A stretch of 64,000 nucleotides of DNA. Source: SHVO01 sp050250575. Lineage in GTDB: Bacteria; Pseudomonadota; Alphaproteobacteria; Rhodospirillales; Rhodospirillaceae. Location of the stretch: assembly GCA_050250575.1 (NCBI GenBank), contig JBFWOJ010000010.1:1-64000 (forward strand). The letters are read 5' to 3'. Position numbers and translations under genes: made by a program. Position 1 is the first letter of the stretch; each line of letters opens with the position of its first letter. The notes beneath the pieces are model-generated. The model had not been told where the DNA came from and ran no database searches. It saw nothing but the letters and a program-made list of their open reading frames with translations. Of this stretch, positions 33,655-42,993 are shown piece by piece.

Positions 33655-34950
33655 TTAGAGGGATTTACGGAGGAGACAGCCGTAAAAGCCGTCGAGCCCG
33701 CCGCTCTCCCGCCAATGGGCGGGCAATGTCGCGAGGGCGCCGCGCGCGTCGATGAAGGCGGCGACGCCGCCGACGGCCGCGGCCGGAATCGGCACACGGT
33801 CGAGCTTTGCAGCGGCGGCCACTGCGTCCACCACCGCGGCGCGCTCTTCGGCCTGCAGCGAACACACACTGTAAACGACGAGGCCGCCCGGGCGGACCAT
33901 CTCCGCGGCCGCCGTGAGGAGCTTTGCCTGGGCGGCGGCGAATGCGTCGAGATTGAGCGTCGTCTTCAAGAAGGGAAGGTCGGGATGGCGCCGTAGCGTG
34001 CCGGTCGCCGAGCACGGCGCGTCGAGCAGGAGCGCGTCGGCCGGCGTCGACGGTCGCCAGGACAGGGCGTCGGCCTCGATCACCTCGACCGAGAGTTTGA
34101 GCCGCGCGAGATTTTCCTTCAGGAGCGCGAGGCGCGCCGGGGCGACATCCACGGCAGTGACGCGATGTCCGGCACTCGCGAGCTGCGCGGTCTTGCCGCC
34201 GGGCGCGGCGCAGAGGTCGATGACCGTATGCACGCCTGAGCCGAGCGCATACATCAAGATTTTTGCCGGCAGCGCCGCCGCCGCGTCCTGGACCCACCAA
34301 GCCCCTTCCGTGAATCCCTTGAGATCCTGGACGCGTCCGCCTTGGGTGAGGCGCAGGGCACCGGTGGGCAACACCTCGGCTTTCAAGTCAGCCGCCCACT
34401 GCGCGGCGGCTTTCTCGTCTTTCAGCGAAAGATCGAGCGGCGGCTCCTGAAGATGGGCCGCGGCGATCTCCCGCGCCGGCGCGGCGCCGTACGCGTTCTC
34501 CCAACTTGTCCAAAGAGACGCCGGTGTATTCAAGCGCGCGGCGTCCTGTGCGGCGACCAGCGCGGCCCCCTTCTCGGCGACCCGGCGCAGCACCGCATTC
34601 ACGAAGCCGGACGCAGGCGCGTAACCTTGCTTCGCCAAAGCCACGCTGGTAGCGACGGCGGCGTGCGGCGGGGTCCCGAGGAAAAGGAGTTGGGCCGCGC
34701 CGAGCCGCAGGATGTCCATGACGGGATCGGCGGGCTTCCTGGTGACGAACTCCTTGAGCACCGCATCGATCTGACCGAAGCGCCGCAACGTCGTTGCCAC
34801 CAACAGCCGGACAAAGGCGCGATCGCGCGGCGCGAGGCGCGTCGTCGCCGCGTCGAAAGCATCATCGACGCTGCGATGCTTGCGCAATACGCCGTCGATC
34901 AACGCGAGCGCGGCTTTGCGTGCGGCGACGTCGGAAGAAGGCTGGATCAT
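33655..34950 (-). CDS. rsmB: 16S rRNA (cytosine-C5) methyltransferase, RsmB/Sun family
   Basis: RsmB-type enzymes methylate a cytosine in 16S rRNA. The 431-aa product has an N-terminal NusB-like domain (AALALIDGVLRKHRSVDDAF, GFVNAVLRRVAEKG) and a C-terminal methyltransferase with motif I VIDLCAAPGGKTAQLA, motif IV LLLDAPCSATGTLRRHPD and the catalytic cysteine in VVYSVCSLQAEE. I start at the ATG at 34950, which overlaps the htpX stop (TGATG); the frame is open 21 codons further upstream inside htpX. Confidence 0.92.
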   Translation of the reverse strand: MIQPSSDVAARKAALALIDGVLRKHRSVDDAFDAATTRLAPRDRAFVRLLVATTLRRFGQIDAVLKEFVTRKPADPVMDILRLGAAQLLFLGTPPHAAVATSVALAKQGYAPASGFVNAVLRRVAEKGAALVAAQDAARLNTPASLWTSWENAYGAAPAREIAAAHLQEPPLDLSLKDEKAAAQWAADLKAEVLPTGALRLTQGGRVQDLKGFTEGAWWVQDAAAALPAKILMYALGSGVHTVIDLCAAPGGKTAQLASAGHRVTAVDVAPARLALLKENLARLKLSVEVIEADALSWRPSTPADALLLDAPCSATGTLRRHPDLPFLKTTLNLDAFAAAQAKLLTAAAEMVRPGGLVVYSVCSLQAEERAAVVDAVAAAAKLDRVPIPAAAVGGVAAFIDARGALATLPAHWRESGGLDGFYGCLLRKSL

Positions 34951-35867
34951 CAGCCCCACGGGCCGGGGCGGCGGGGCGGCTCGGCCGCTTTCACCTGCGC
35001 AGCCGGATCCCATCCGCCAGCGGCGGCGCCGGCCATTTCTTGAAGTTTCTTGACCCGGTTGGCCGTCGATGGATGCGTCGAGAACAGGTTATCGGCCCCG
35101 CGCCCGCTCAAGGGATTGACGATGAAAAGGTGGGCGGTCGCCGGATTGGCCTCGGCATCATTGTTGGGGATATGGCGTGCGCCGCGCTCGAGCTTCGCCA
35201 GCGCCGAGGCCAGCGCCAGCGGATCGCCGGTGAGCGCAGCGCCGCCCGCGTCGGCGCCGTATTCGCGTGTGCGGGAAATCGCAAACTGCACCATCATTGC
35301 CGTGAGGGGTGCGAGGATCATGACCGCGATGGTGCCGATCGGGCCCATGGGGCTGCGGTTGTCGCCATGTCCGCCGCGAAACAGGAACGCGAAATTCGCC
35401 AGCATGCCGATGGCGCCGGCGAGCGTGGCCGTAATGGTCATGACCAAAGTATCGCGATGCTGCACGTGCGCGAGTTCGTGGGCCATCACGCCGCGGATCT
35501 CGCGCTCGTCGAGCATGTCGAGGAGCCCGGTGGTGGCCGCGACGGCGGCGTTCTCCGGATTGCGGCCGGTCGCGAAGGCGTTCGGCTGCGCATTTTCCAT
35601 GATGTAGACCTTGGGCATGGGCATATTCGCCCGGCGCGCGAGGTCCTCGATCATGGCGTAAAAGCGCGGCGCAGTGGCGCGGTCCACCTGTTTGGCGCCG
35701 TACATGCGCAGGACCATCTTGTCGGAGTTCCAATAGGCGAAGGCGTTCATGGCGAGCGCGAGGCCGAAAGCGATGATCATTCCCTGCTCGGCGCCGATGA
35801 GGTAACCGGCGGCCAGAAAGAGTCCGGTGAGGGCGGCAAGCAGGAGTCCGGCCCGCATCGTGTTCAT
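34950..35867 (-). CDS. htpX: Membrane zinc metalloprotease HtpX
   Basis: HtpX degrades misfolded inner-membrane proteins. The 305-aa product has paired N-terminal membrane helices (MRAGLLLAALTGLFLAAGYLIGAEQGMIIAFGLALAM), the zinc motif MAHELAHVQHRD, a second helix pair (MVMTI-type stretch and IAVMILAPLTAMMVQFAI), the third ligand region SRTREYGADAGGAALTG and the late STHPSTANRVKKL. Start at 35867 follows a GGAGAG site; upstream codons in frame overlap the divergent SDHAF4-like gene. It is coupled to rsmB by a stop/start overlap. Confidence 0.95.
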   Translation of the reverse strand: MNTMRAGLLLAALTGLFLAAGYLIGAEQGMIIAFGLALAMNAFAYWNSDKMVLRMYGAKQVDRATAPRFYAMIEDLARRANMPMPKVYIMENAQPNAFATGRNPENAAVAATTGLLDMLDEREIRGVMAHELAHVQHRDTLVMTITATLAGAIGMLANFAFLFRGGHGDNRSPMGPIGTIAVMILAPLTAMMVQFAISRTREYGADAGGAALTGDPLALASALAKLERGARHIPNNDAEANPATAHLFIVNPLSGRGADNLFSTHPSTANRVKKLQEMAGAAAGGWDPAAQVKAAEPPRRPGPWG

Positions 35868-35970
35868 CGTGTTTCTCTCCTTCGACGACCGAATCCACCG
35901 ACTGAGGTATGTGCGGCGCGCACCGGTTGCAAGTAGTGGCAAAGCCTGCGGAGTTCTATAGGGTGCGGGC

Positions 35971-36168
35971 ATGACCGCGAAGAGCGATTCTGTAACACCA
36001 CCCTTAGGTCTTTCTCCGGAAGCCGCAGCCGTGAAACCTGCACCGCCGCAGCCGCGCAGCACGACGCCCGCACAACCGGCGGACGTTCCGGAGAAGGGCG
36101 GACCCAAGGGACCAGAGCCGACCCGCTACGGCGATTGGGAAAAGAAGGGACGCTGCAGCGATTTCTGA
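35971..36168 (+). CDS. DUF1674 / succinate dehydrogenase assembly factor 4 homolog
   Basis: A 65-aa protein: an Ala/Pro-rich N-terminus (PPLGLSPEAAAVKPAPPQPR) followed by the conserved C-terminal block GPEPTRYGDWEKKGRCSDF that defines the family. The mitochondrial homolog SDHAF4 binds the flavinylated SdhA subunit during complex II assembly; the same role is inferred here. Divergent from htpX, with about 100 bp between them. Confidence 0.92.
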   Translation: MTAKSDSVTPPLGLSPEAAAVKPAPPQPRSTTPAQPADVPEKGGPKGPEPTRYGDWEKKGRCSDF

Positions 36169-36334
36169 GAAAATTTGACGCGGGGCAACCGTGCGCGTCC
36201 GAGTCCCTCAATATATTTTTAAGCCCGGATTGCTAACTGGTTGATTCCGGCCAACGCTTCTTGCGCAGCTAGGATCGGTGCGGGGCAACCGGAAGTGACC
36301 GCCGGAATCGCGGTCGTCAGGTTCGGGGGATTTT
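36169..36334. other. Intergenic region with short repeats
   Basis: The 12-mer GCGGGGCAACCG occurs twice, at 36180-36191 and 36280-36291, exactly 100 bp apart. An AT-rich stretch (CAATATATTTTTAA) near 36210-36223 and an inverted pair GACCGC/GCGGTC just before the next gene are also present. No terminator with a proper T-tract was recognised. The promoter of the downstream TPR gene should lie here. Confidence 0.4.
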
Positions 36335-37723
36335 GTGTCGTTTGGGGCTTTCCTCGATAGGTTTCGGCGTCCGCGCGGGCCTGAGCCTGAGCGCGAGACC
36401 TTCACGCGCGATGAACATGAAGTGGCGCTCGGGGTCGATCCGTTACGCATTCTCGTCAGCCCGCTCGCGGGCGATCTTCAGGGACTAGCGGCGCGACATA
36501 TCCGCGACCGTCTTTCCGGTCACACGGGCGTTGTGATTTCCGTCGCCGACCGGCCTCTCACGGCGCCCGGAGCCGATCACGGCGAGCCCCTCTTCGTCTC
36601 TATGGCCGTCGATCTCGGCCGGCGCTGGCTCAAGCGTGACGGCGCCGACCTTCTGATCTGGGGCGAGGCGGTGCCTGCGCGGGTCTCAGCGGCCCCGATC
36701 CGCGCGTCCTGGCGGCTGCGCTTCCTGTCCCTCTCGACCCCTATTCATCCCCAGGCGGCGACTTTCTCGGCGCTCGAGCGCCTTGAAGTGCCCGCGCTGT
36801 TCGACGACGCCACCGGCAAGCTCGTGTTCGGAGCGGCGCTGGCTGCCGTGAATGTCGAAAGCGCCGACGGGTTGCGCGCACGGGCTGCCCTGTTCCGCCC
36901 CGTGCTGAAAGCGGCGACGCGTTTTGCCGAGGGCGACATGGTCGGCACCGTCGGTGAATGCGCGAGCGCGCAAGCATGCTACGGCGCACTTCTGCTGCTT
37001 GAAGGCGCGCGGACGGGCGATCCACGCATGCTGCAGCGGGCTGTCGCGGTCTATCAAGGTGCGCTCATCCTCGGCGAGGACGCCTTTCCCTTGCACGAGC
37101 GCGCCATGATCGGCAGCCACATCGCCGACGCCCTCTCGCTCATCTCCGATCTCAGCGGCCAGCCGCACAACTCCCAAACCGTGGACCTTTACCGCGGCGC
37201 CCTCAGCATGGTGCGCAAGGAAGTCTTCGCCGATGAATTCGCCGCATTGCATACGCGCCTCGGCGTCGCGCTGCATGGGCTGGCGAAATCCTCGGGCGAA
37301 GCGATCCATTTAAAGGAGGCCGCCGACGCTTTCACGGCGGCCACGAATATCTGGACCATCACCGAATCGCCCGAGCGCTGGGCCGATATCCAGAACTCCT
37401 TGGGCGGGCTTCTGATCACCATGGGGCGCATCACCAAACAGCCGCCGCTGTTCGACAAGGCCGTTGCGGTCTTCACCAAGATTGCCCAAGCGCGCAGCCG
37501 CGCCCAGGCGCCGGCGGTGTGGGCGGCGACGCTGGCCAATATCGGCGCGGCGTTAAAGGAGAAAGGGGCGGCCGCGAAGGATGCGGCCTACCTGCAGCAA
37601 GCGCTGGAAGCTTTCGATCAAGCGTTGCAGGTGTTCGCCGAGCTCGATCTTGAAAGCAACGCCAAGGTCGTCGAAATGCAGCGCACCCACGTGTTGTCGC
37701 TTTTGGCCGCGTATCAGGTCTAG
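36335..37723 (+). CDS. Uncharacterised protein with TolB-like N-terminal region and TPR-type repeats
   Basis: A 462-aa cytoplasmic protein (no signal peptide, no membrane helix), start GTG at 36335. Residues 30-120 (LRILVSPLAGDLQGLAARHIRDRL; GADLLIWGEAV) look like the TolB-type domain found at the N-terminus of some adenylate-cyclase-associated and TPR proteins. From about residue 190 the sequence is helical with TPR-like pairs (LQRAVAVYQGALILGEDAFP; HLKEAADAFTAATNIW; YLQQALEAFDQALQVFAEL). No enzyme motif is seen. It probably acts as a scaffold; its link to convergent acs is only positional. Confidence 0.7.
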   Translation: MSFGAFLDRFRRPRGPEPERETFTRDEHEVALGVDPLRILVSPLAGDLQGLAARHIRDRLSGHTGVVISVADRPLTAPGADHGEPLFVSMAVDLGRRWLKRDGADLLIWGEAVPARVSAAPIRASWRLRFLSLSTPIHPQAATFSALERLEVPALFDDATGKLVFGAALAAVNVESADGLRARAALFRPVLKAATRFAEGDMVGTVGECASAQACYGALLLLEGARTGDPRMLQRAVAVYQGALILGEDAFPLHERAMIGSHIADALSLISDLSGQPHNSQTVDLYRGALSMVRKEVFADEFAALHTRLGVALHGLAKSSGEAIHLKEAADAFTAATNIWTITESPERWADIQNSLGGLLITMGRITKQPPLFDKAVAVFTKIAQARSRAQAPAVWAATLANIGAALKEKGAAAKDAAYLQQALEAFDQALQVFAELDLESNAKVVEMQRTHVLSLLAAYQV

Positions 37724-37767
37724 AGCGGGCCGCGCGGCACCTTGTTCCCGATGAGGCGCCGAGGCGG

Positions 37768-39708
37768 CTAGAGACTGACGCGGTTTTTCACGAGATCGTC
37801 GACCACGGCGGGATCGGCCAGCGTCGACGTATCGCCGAGATTGCCGACCTCGTTTTCCGCGATCTTGCGCAAGATGCGGCGCATGATCTTGCCGGAGCGC
37901 GTTTTCGGAAGACCCGGCGCCCATTGGATCGCATCGGGCCTGGCGATCGGGCTGATGTCCTGCGCCACCCAATCGCGCAAATCGTTCTTCAACATGTCGC
38001 TCGGCTCGACGCCGACTTTCAAGGTGACATAGGCGTAGATGCCCTGGCCCTTGATGTCGTGGGGAAACCCGACGACTGCGGCTTCCGCCACGGCCTTGTG
38101 ACCGACGAGCGCGCTTTCGACTTCGGCCGTGCCGAGACGATGGCCGGAGACGTTGATCACATCGTCGACGCGGCCGGTGATCCAATAGTAGCCGTCCTTG
38201 TCGCGCCGACAGCCGTCGCCGGTGAAGTATTTGCCGGGGTAGGTCTTGAAATAGGTATCGATGAAACGCTGATGATCGCCATAGACCGTGCGCATCTGTC
38301 CCGGCCAGGACGTCTTGAGACACAGGTTGCCGACACCCGGGCCCTCGATCTCCTTGCCGTTGGCATCCACGAGACAGGGCTCGATGCCGAAGAACGGCAC
38401 GGTGCCTGAACCGGGCTTCAACTTGGTCGCACCGGGGAACGGGGCGATCAGGAGCCCGCCCGTTTCCGTCTGCCACCAAGTGTCGATGATCGGGCAACGC
38501 CCTTCGCCCACGACGCGGTGATACCAGAGCCAGGCTTCCGGATTGATCGGCTCGCCGACCGAGCCGAGGAGGCGCAAGGTCGAGCGCAGCGTGCGCTTCA
38601 CCGGGCCGTCGCCATCCTTCATCAGCGCGCGCAATGCGGTCGGCGCGGTGTAGAAAATATTCACGCCGTGCTTGTCGACCACGCGCCAGAAGCGCGAAGT
38701 GTCGGGATAGTTGGGCACGCCTTCGAACATCAGCGTGGTGGCGCCGTTGGCGAGCGGGCCATAGACGATATAGCTGTGGCCGGTGACCCAGCCTACATCG
38801 GCCGTGCACCAATACACTTCGCCGGGCTTGTAGTCGAAGTTGTACTCGAAGGTGATGGAGACGTGGACGAGGTAGCCGCCGGTGCTGTGAAGGACGCCCT
38901 TCGGTTTTCCGGTTGAGCCGGAGGTATAAAGGATGAACAGCGGGTCTTCCGCGTTCATCTCGACCACGTCACAGCGCGCCCGCGCCTTTTCCGTAAGCAC
39001 GTGATACCAAACGTCGCGTGGCGGCGTCATCGGCACCCGATTGCCCGTGTGTTTCACCACGACCACGTGGCGGACGGACGGAGCGGTCTTGAGCGCTTCG
39101 TCGACGTTGAGCTTCAGCGGAACGATCTTGCCGCCGCGGCGTCCTTCGTCGGCGGCGATCACCATCTTCGCCGCGCAATCGTTGATTCGTTCCGAGAGGG
39201 ATTTGGGCGAGAACCCGCCGAAGACCACGGAATGGATGGCGCCGATGCGTGCGCAGGCGAGCATCGCCACGGCCGCCTCGATGATCATCGGCATATAGAT
39301 GCAGACACGGTCGCCCTTAGCGACGCCGAGCGACTTTAACACGTTCGCCAGCCGGCACACCGCCTCGTGCAGTTCGTTATAGGTGATATTCTTCGAATCC
39401 TTGGGGTCGTCGCCTTCCCAGATGATCGCGATCTGATTGCCGCGCGTGGCGAGATGGCGGTCAAGGCAGTTGAAGCTCGCGTTCAAAGTGCCGTCGTAAT
39501 ACCAGCGGATGTGCAGGTCCTTCTCGTCGAAGGAGACGTCCTTGAGCTTCGAATAGGGCGTGATCCAATGGAGCCGGCGGCCGGCTTCGCGCCAGAAGGT
39601 CAAGGGATCACGCGTGGATTCGGCGCGCAGCTCCTTATAGCGCCGCTCATCGATGACGGCGTTCTTGGCAAAAGCCGGCGGCACATCGATGACGATTTCG
39701 TCTGACAT
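37768..39708 (-). CDS. acs: Acetyl-coenzyme A synthetase
   Basis: Acs activates acetate to acetyl-CoA via acetyl-AMP. The 646-aa product has the AMP-binding core FILYTSGSTGKPKGVLHSTGGY, DTWWQTETGG, the hinge YWITGRVDDVINVSGHRLGTAEVESAL, and the C-terminal acetylation-site motif KTRSGKIMRRILRKIA with the regulatory lysine. Starts at the ATG at 39708, just after a GGAGGG site. It follows the Rieske gene by 51 bp, and may be the end of a gpsA-manC-Rieske-acs transcription unit or have its own promoter. Confidence 0.97.
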   Translation of the reverse strand: MSDEIVIDVPPAFAKNAVIDERRYKELRAESTRDPLTFWREAGRRLHWITPYSKLKDVSFDEKDLHIRWYYDGTLNASFNCLDRHLATRGNQIAIIWEGDDPKDSKNITYNELHEAVCRLANVLKSLGVAKGDRVCIYMPMIIEAAVAMLACARIGAIHSVVFGGFSPKSLSERINDCAAKMVIAADEGRRGGKIVPLKLNVDEALKTAPSVRHVVVVKHTGNRVPMTPPRDVWYHVLTEKARARCDVVEMNAEDPLFILYTSGSTGKPKGVLHSTGGYLVHVSITFEYNFDYKPGEVYWCTADVGWVTGHSYIVYGPLANGATTLMFEGVPNYPDTSRFWRVVDKHGVNIFYTAPTALRALMKDGDGPVKRTLRSTLRLLGSVGEPINPEAWLWYHRVVGEGRCPIIDTWWQTETGGLLIAPFPGATKLKPGSGTVPFFGIEPCLVDANGKEIEGPGVGNLCLKTSWPGQMRTVYGDHQRFIDTYFKTYPGKYFTGDGCRRDKDGYYWITGRVDDVINVSGHRLGTAEVESALVGHKAVAEAAVVGFPHDIKGQGIYAYVTLKVGVEPSDMLKNDLRDWVAQDISPIARPDAIQWAPGLPKTRSGKIMRRILRKIAENEVGNLGDTSTLADPAVVDDLVKNRVSL

Positions 39709-39759
39709 CAGCATCCCTCCAAACGTGGCGGGGATGATAGCCAAGGCGCGCGGCGCGAG

Positions 39760-40116
39760 TCACGCCTCGCAAACGGTGTAATCGGAATCCGTACAGACGA
39801 CGTTTCCACCATCGATGCGCACGGGAAGCGGCCGCAGGCTCTCGCCCTTGCAGGGCCCCCGGATGCAGCGGCCCGTCGCGACCTCGAAATGGGCGCCGTG
39901 ATTGGCGCAGAAGAGAAAACTTCCGCTGAAGTCCACGAAAACGTCTGGTGCCGCATTCAGCGGCAGGCGCGCATGCGGGCACGCGTTGAAATAGGCCGCA
40001 GCGCCGGCTTCGTGCCGCACCACGAATATACGATGTCTGATGCCAGCGTCCTCGATGACGAGTTCTTTTGCGCCCGTCGCCTCGAGATCGGCCAGGCGGC
40101 AGAGAAAGGTCGTCAC
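39760..40116 (-). CDS. Rieske [2Fe-2S] domain protein
   Basis: A 118-aa single-domain ferredoxin. The cluster ligands are C-x-H in FNACPHARLPL (CPH) and C-x2-H in FLFCANHGAHFEVATGRCIRGPCKG (CANH). This is the NirD/BphF-like size class, with no attached oxygenase domain. The GTG start overlaps the manC stop (GTGA), so translation is coupled to manC. Partner and role are unknown; electron transfer to an unlinked enzyme is likely. Confidence 0.88.
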   Translation of the reverse strand: MTTFLCRLADLEATGAKELVIEDAGIRHRIFVVRHEAGAAAYFNACPHARLPLNAAPDVFVDFSGSFLFCANHGAHFEVATGRCIRGPCKGESLRPLPVRIDGGNVVCTDSDYTVCEA

Positions 40117-41828
40117 TTGCGCTTGCGGGTTTTCGAGCGCCGTGCGGTCGAAGGGCCTTTTTTGGGCGGCCTCGGAGGTGTCTTTCCCGGGGGTGGAGCC
40201 TTCGGCGCGGGCTTGCGACGGCTTGCGAGCGGTGCCGGCGGACGAACCACTCGGCGGCGCACGCGGCGCCGGGCCGCGACGGACGGATCGGCCTTGCGCC
40301 GCAATTTGCGGCGCGCCTTCTTAGCGACGGATTTCAGTTTCGCCGCGGCTTTGACGGCAATTTTCGCCGGCCGCGCGATGGAGCGCGGTTTCGCGTCGCC
40401 CTCCCCCGACCGTCCGTAATTATCGGCGATGCGGACGATATCATCCTCGCCGACATATTCACCAGACTGCACTTCGATCATGTGCAGCTCGACCTGGCCG
40501 GGATTGCTGAGGCGATGGATGGTGCCCGCCGGAAGGAAGGTGGATTCATTTTCGCGCAGCTGGAATTCCTCCTCGCCGCGCGTGACGATGGCCGTGCCCG
40601 TGACCACGACCCAATGTTCGCTGCGATGCCAGTGTTTCTGCAGCGAAAGCTGGGCGCCGGGTTTCACGCAGATGCGCTTGACCTTGAAGCGCTGGCCTTC
40701 GTCGATGTTCTGGAACCAGCCCCAGGGGCGGTACGTGCGAATTTGCGCCGTCGCCTCGGTCCGGCCGCGCGCCTTCAATTGTTCGACGACTTTCTTGACG
40801 GCCTGGTCGTGCCCCTTGTCGGCCACGAGCACGGCGTCGGGGGTCACGACAACGATCGCGTCCTTCAGGCCGATGACGGCGGTGAGCTGCTTTTCGCTGC
40901 GGATGTAGGTGTTGGAGGTTTCGAGCGCCATGACGTCGCCGAGCACGGTGTTGCCGGCCGCGTCATGTTCGGTTTCCTGGTGCAGCGCGCTCCAGGAGCC
41001 GACGTCCGACCAGCCCATGTCGACCGGCACGACGGCGGCCTTGTCGGTGCGTTCCATGACGCCGTAATCGATGCTCTGGCTGGGGATCTCGGCAAACGAC
41101 GTGGGATCGAGGCGGAAGAAGAAGAGATCGTTCTTGCCGTCTTTCAGCGCGCGCCGGCAGCCGGGGACGATCTCAGGCTCGTTCTTTTCGAGTTCCGATA
41201 GATAGAGGCCCACGGGGCACAGGAAGATCCCGCCGTTCCAATCGTAGCCGCCTTCTTCAAGGAAACGCGCGGCCGTCGCGGCGTCGGGTTTTTCGACAAA
41301 TCTCTCAACCGCAAACGCGCGGCCGTCGATATCGGCGCCGCGCTTGATATACCCATAGGCGGTCGCGGGCGCCTTGGGGCGAATACCGAAGGTTACGAGA
41401 TGGTTCATTTGCGCGACATCGGCGGCGGCGGCGACGGCGTCGCGGAAGGCGTCCGGGTCGCGAACCGAATGATCGGAAGGCATGATCAGCATCAGATCAT
41501 CGGGCGTATCTTCGAGCAGCAAGGCCGCAACCGCAGCGGCAGGGGCGGTGTTGCGCCCTTGCGGCTCAATCACCACCGCTTTCGGATCCATGCCGATGGC
41601 GCGCAGCTGTTCGGCGACGATGAAGCGATGGGCCTCGTTGCAAACGACGATCGGCGGTTGGATGTCGAGACCCTTGACCGATCCCAGGCGCAGCGCGGTT
41701 TCCTGGAGCAGGCTCTTTTCCGACGTGAGCGGCTGCAGCTGCTTTGGGAATTCCTCGCGTGAGAGCGGCCACAGACGCGAGCCGCTGCCGCCCGACAAAA
41801 TCACAGGGAAAAGACGCACGTGGCTCAA
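40113..41828 (-). CDS. manC: Mannose-1-phosphate guanylyltransferase / mannose-6-phosphate isomerase with basic C-terminal tail
   Basis: Makes GDP-mannose for polysaccharides. The nucleotidyltransferase domain has VILSGGSGSRLWPLSREEFPKQ, the GRNTAPA motif, MPSDHSV, FVEKPD and NGGIF; the C-terminal cupin isomerase domain has YRPWGWFQNIDEGQRFKVKRI and the metal ligands in SLQKHWHRSEHWVVV. The enzyme ends near residue 474. A further 97 residues, almost entirely Lys, Arg, Ala and Pro (KKARRKLRRK; RRRVRRRVVRPP), resemble a histone-H1-like nucleic-acid-binding tail, which is not part of the family. Co-directional with gpsA (33 bp gap). Confidence 0.92.
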   Translation of the reverse strand: MSHVRLFPVILSGGSGSRLWPLSREEFPKQLQPLTSEKSLLQETALRLGSVKGLDIQPPIVVCNEAHRFIVAEQLRAIGMDPKAVVIEPQGRNTAPAAAVAALLLEDTPDDLMLIMPSDHSVRDPDAFRDAVAAAADVAQMNHLVTFGIRPKAPATAYGYIKRGADIDGRAFAVERFVEKPDAATAARFLEEGGYDWNGGIFLCPVGLYLSELEKNEPEIVPGCRRALKDGKNDLFFFRLDPTSFAEIPSQSIDYGVMERTDKAAVVPVDMGWSDVGSWSALHQETEHDAAGNTVLGDVMALETSNTYIRSEKQLTAVIGLKDAIVVVTPDAVLVADKGHDQAVKKVVEQLKARGRTEATAQIRTYRPWGWFQNIDEGQRFKVKRICVKPGAQLSLQKHWHRSEHWVVVTGTAIVTRGEEEFQLRENESTFLPAGTIHRLSNPGQVELHMIEVQSGEYVGEDDIVRIADNYGRSGEGDAKPRSIARPAKIAVKAAAKLKSVAKKARRKLRRKADPSVAARRRVRRRVVRPPAPLASRRKPAPKAPPPGKTPPRPPKKGPSTARRSKTRKRK

Positions 41829-41861
41829 AGGCAGAGGTTCCTCTAACTGACGTCCATCAGC

Positions 41862-42872
41862 TTATGGCGCTTTGCGCCCGGCATCCACTTCATCACGCAA
41901 CGGACGTTCAAGCAGGCTTTTGAGCATGGCGTCGATGGCGGCTCCGTGATTGAGGACCTGATCGATGGCGGCGCAAATCGGCATATCGACGTCCAGCTTG
42001 GCGGCAAGGGTGATGACCGCTTCTGCGGTGGTAACGCCCTCGGTTACCGAGCGGCGCGCGCCCAAAACCTCCTCCAACGTCTGACCCTTGCCCAACGCAA
42101 CACCCAAGGAATAGTTGCGCGACTGCGTGGAAGTCGCGGTCAGCACGAGATCACCGAGACCGGACAGGCCCATGAGCGTTTCCGGACGTCCGCCGCGGGC
42201 GACGGCAAGGCGCACAATTTCGGCAAGGCCCCGCGTGAGAAGCGCCGCGCGGCCGTTGGCGCCAAGCCCCTTGCCTTCGACGATGCCGCAGCCGATGGCC
42301 AGCACGTTCTTCACCGCCCCGCCCACTTCCGCACCGACGATATCGGTCGAAACATAGGGCCGGAAACCGGGAGAACTGATCGCGGCGGCGACTTTACGTG
42401 CAAGGTCCGGATCCGTCGCGCCAAGGGTAATGGCCGTCGGTAGCCCCGCGGCGACCTCCTTGGCGAAGGTCGGACCGGAAAGAACCATGATCGGAACACC
42501 CGGCAGGCATTCGGTCACGACGTCGGTCATCAGGGCCGAGGTGCCTCGTTCGATGCCCTTGGCGCATATCACGATCGGCACGTTGGGCTTGAGAGTGGCT
42601 TTCACCTTTTCACAAGTCGCGCGCAGATGCTGCGCCGGGGTGACGAGGAGAACAATATCGGCATCGGCGGCGGTGGCGAGATCGCCGGTGGCCTTGATCC
42701 CGGGATCAAGAGGGATCCCTGGCAGGAACGGCGAATTGCAATGGGCTTGGTTGATCTCGGAAACCACCTCCGGCTCCAGGGCCCAAAGGCGGACGTCGCG
42801 GCCGGCGCGCCGGCCCACCACCGCGAGAGCCGTGCCCCAGGCGCCGGCGCCGATAACTCCGAGCTTTTGCAT
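41862..42872 (-). CDS. gpsA: Glycerol-3-phosphate dehydrogenase (NAD(P)+)
   Basis: GpsA makes sn-glycerol-3-phosphate for phospholipids. The 336-aa protein has the Rossmann loop LGVIGAGAWGTALA, the catalytic-domain segment GAVKNVLAIGCGIVEGKGLGANGRAALLTRGLAEI (with the active Lys), and GLSGLGDLVLTATS. First gene of the likely gpsA-manC-Rieske(-acs) unit. In relatives gpsA often sits near tsaD, as it does here with only the epimerase gene between. Confidence 0.96.
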   Translation of the reverse strand: MQKLGVIGAGAWGTALAVVGRRAGRDVRLWALEPEVVSEINQAHCNSPFLPGIPLDPGIKATGDLATAADADIVLLVTPAQHLRATCEKVKATLKPNVPIVICAKGIERGTSALMTDVVTECLPGVPIMVLSGPTFAKEVAAGLPTAITLGATDPDLARKVAAAISSPGFRPYVSTDIVGAEVGGAVKNVLAIGCGIVEGKGLGANGRAALLTRGLAEIVRLAVARGGRPETLMGLSGLGDLVLTATSTQSRNYSLGVALGKGQTLEEVLGARRSVTEGVTTAEAVITLAAKLDVDMPICAAIDQVLNHGAAIDAMLKSLLERPLRDEVDAGRKAP

Positions 42873-42993
42873 GCTGCTCTTATTCTATTGTGCCGCCAAA
42901 GTCTTGGCACGGGGGGAGCGTTCCTGTCCATAAGACGGAACATCACCGGCCGATCAGCGTTGCTAGCCGGGCTGTTCACGTTTAGATGACTTG

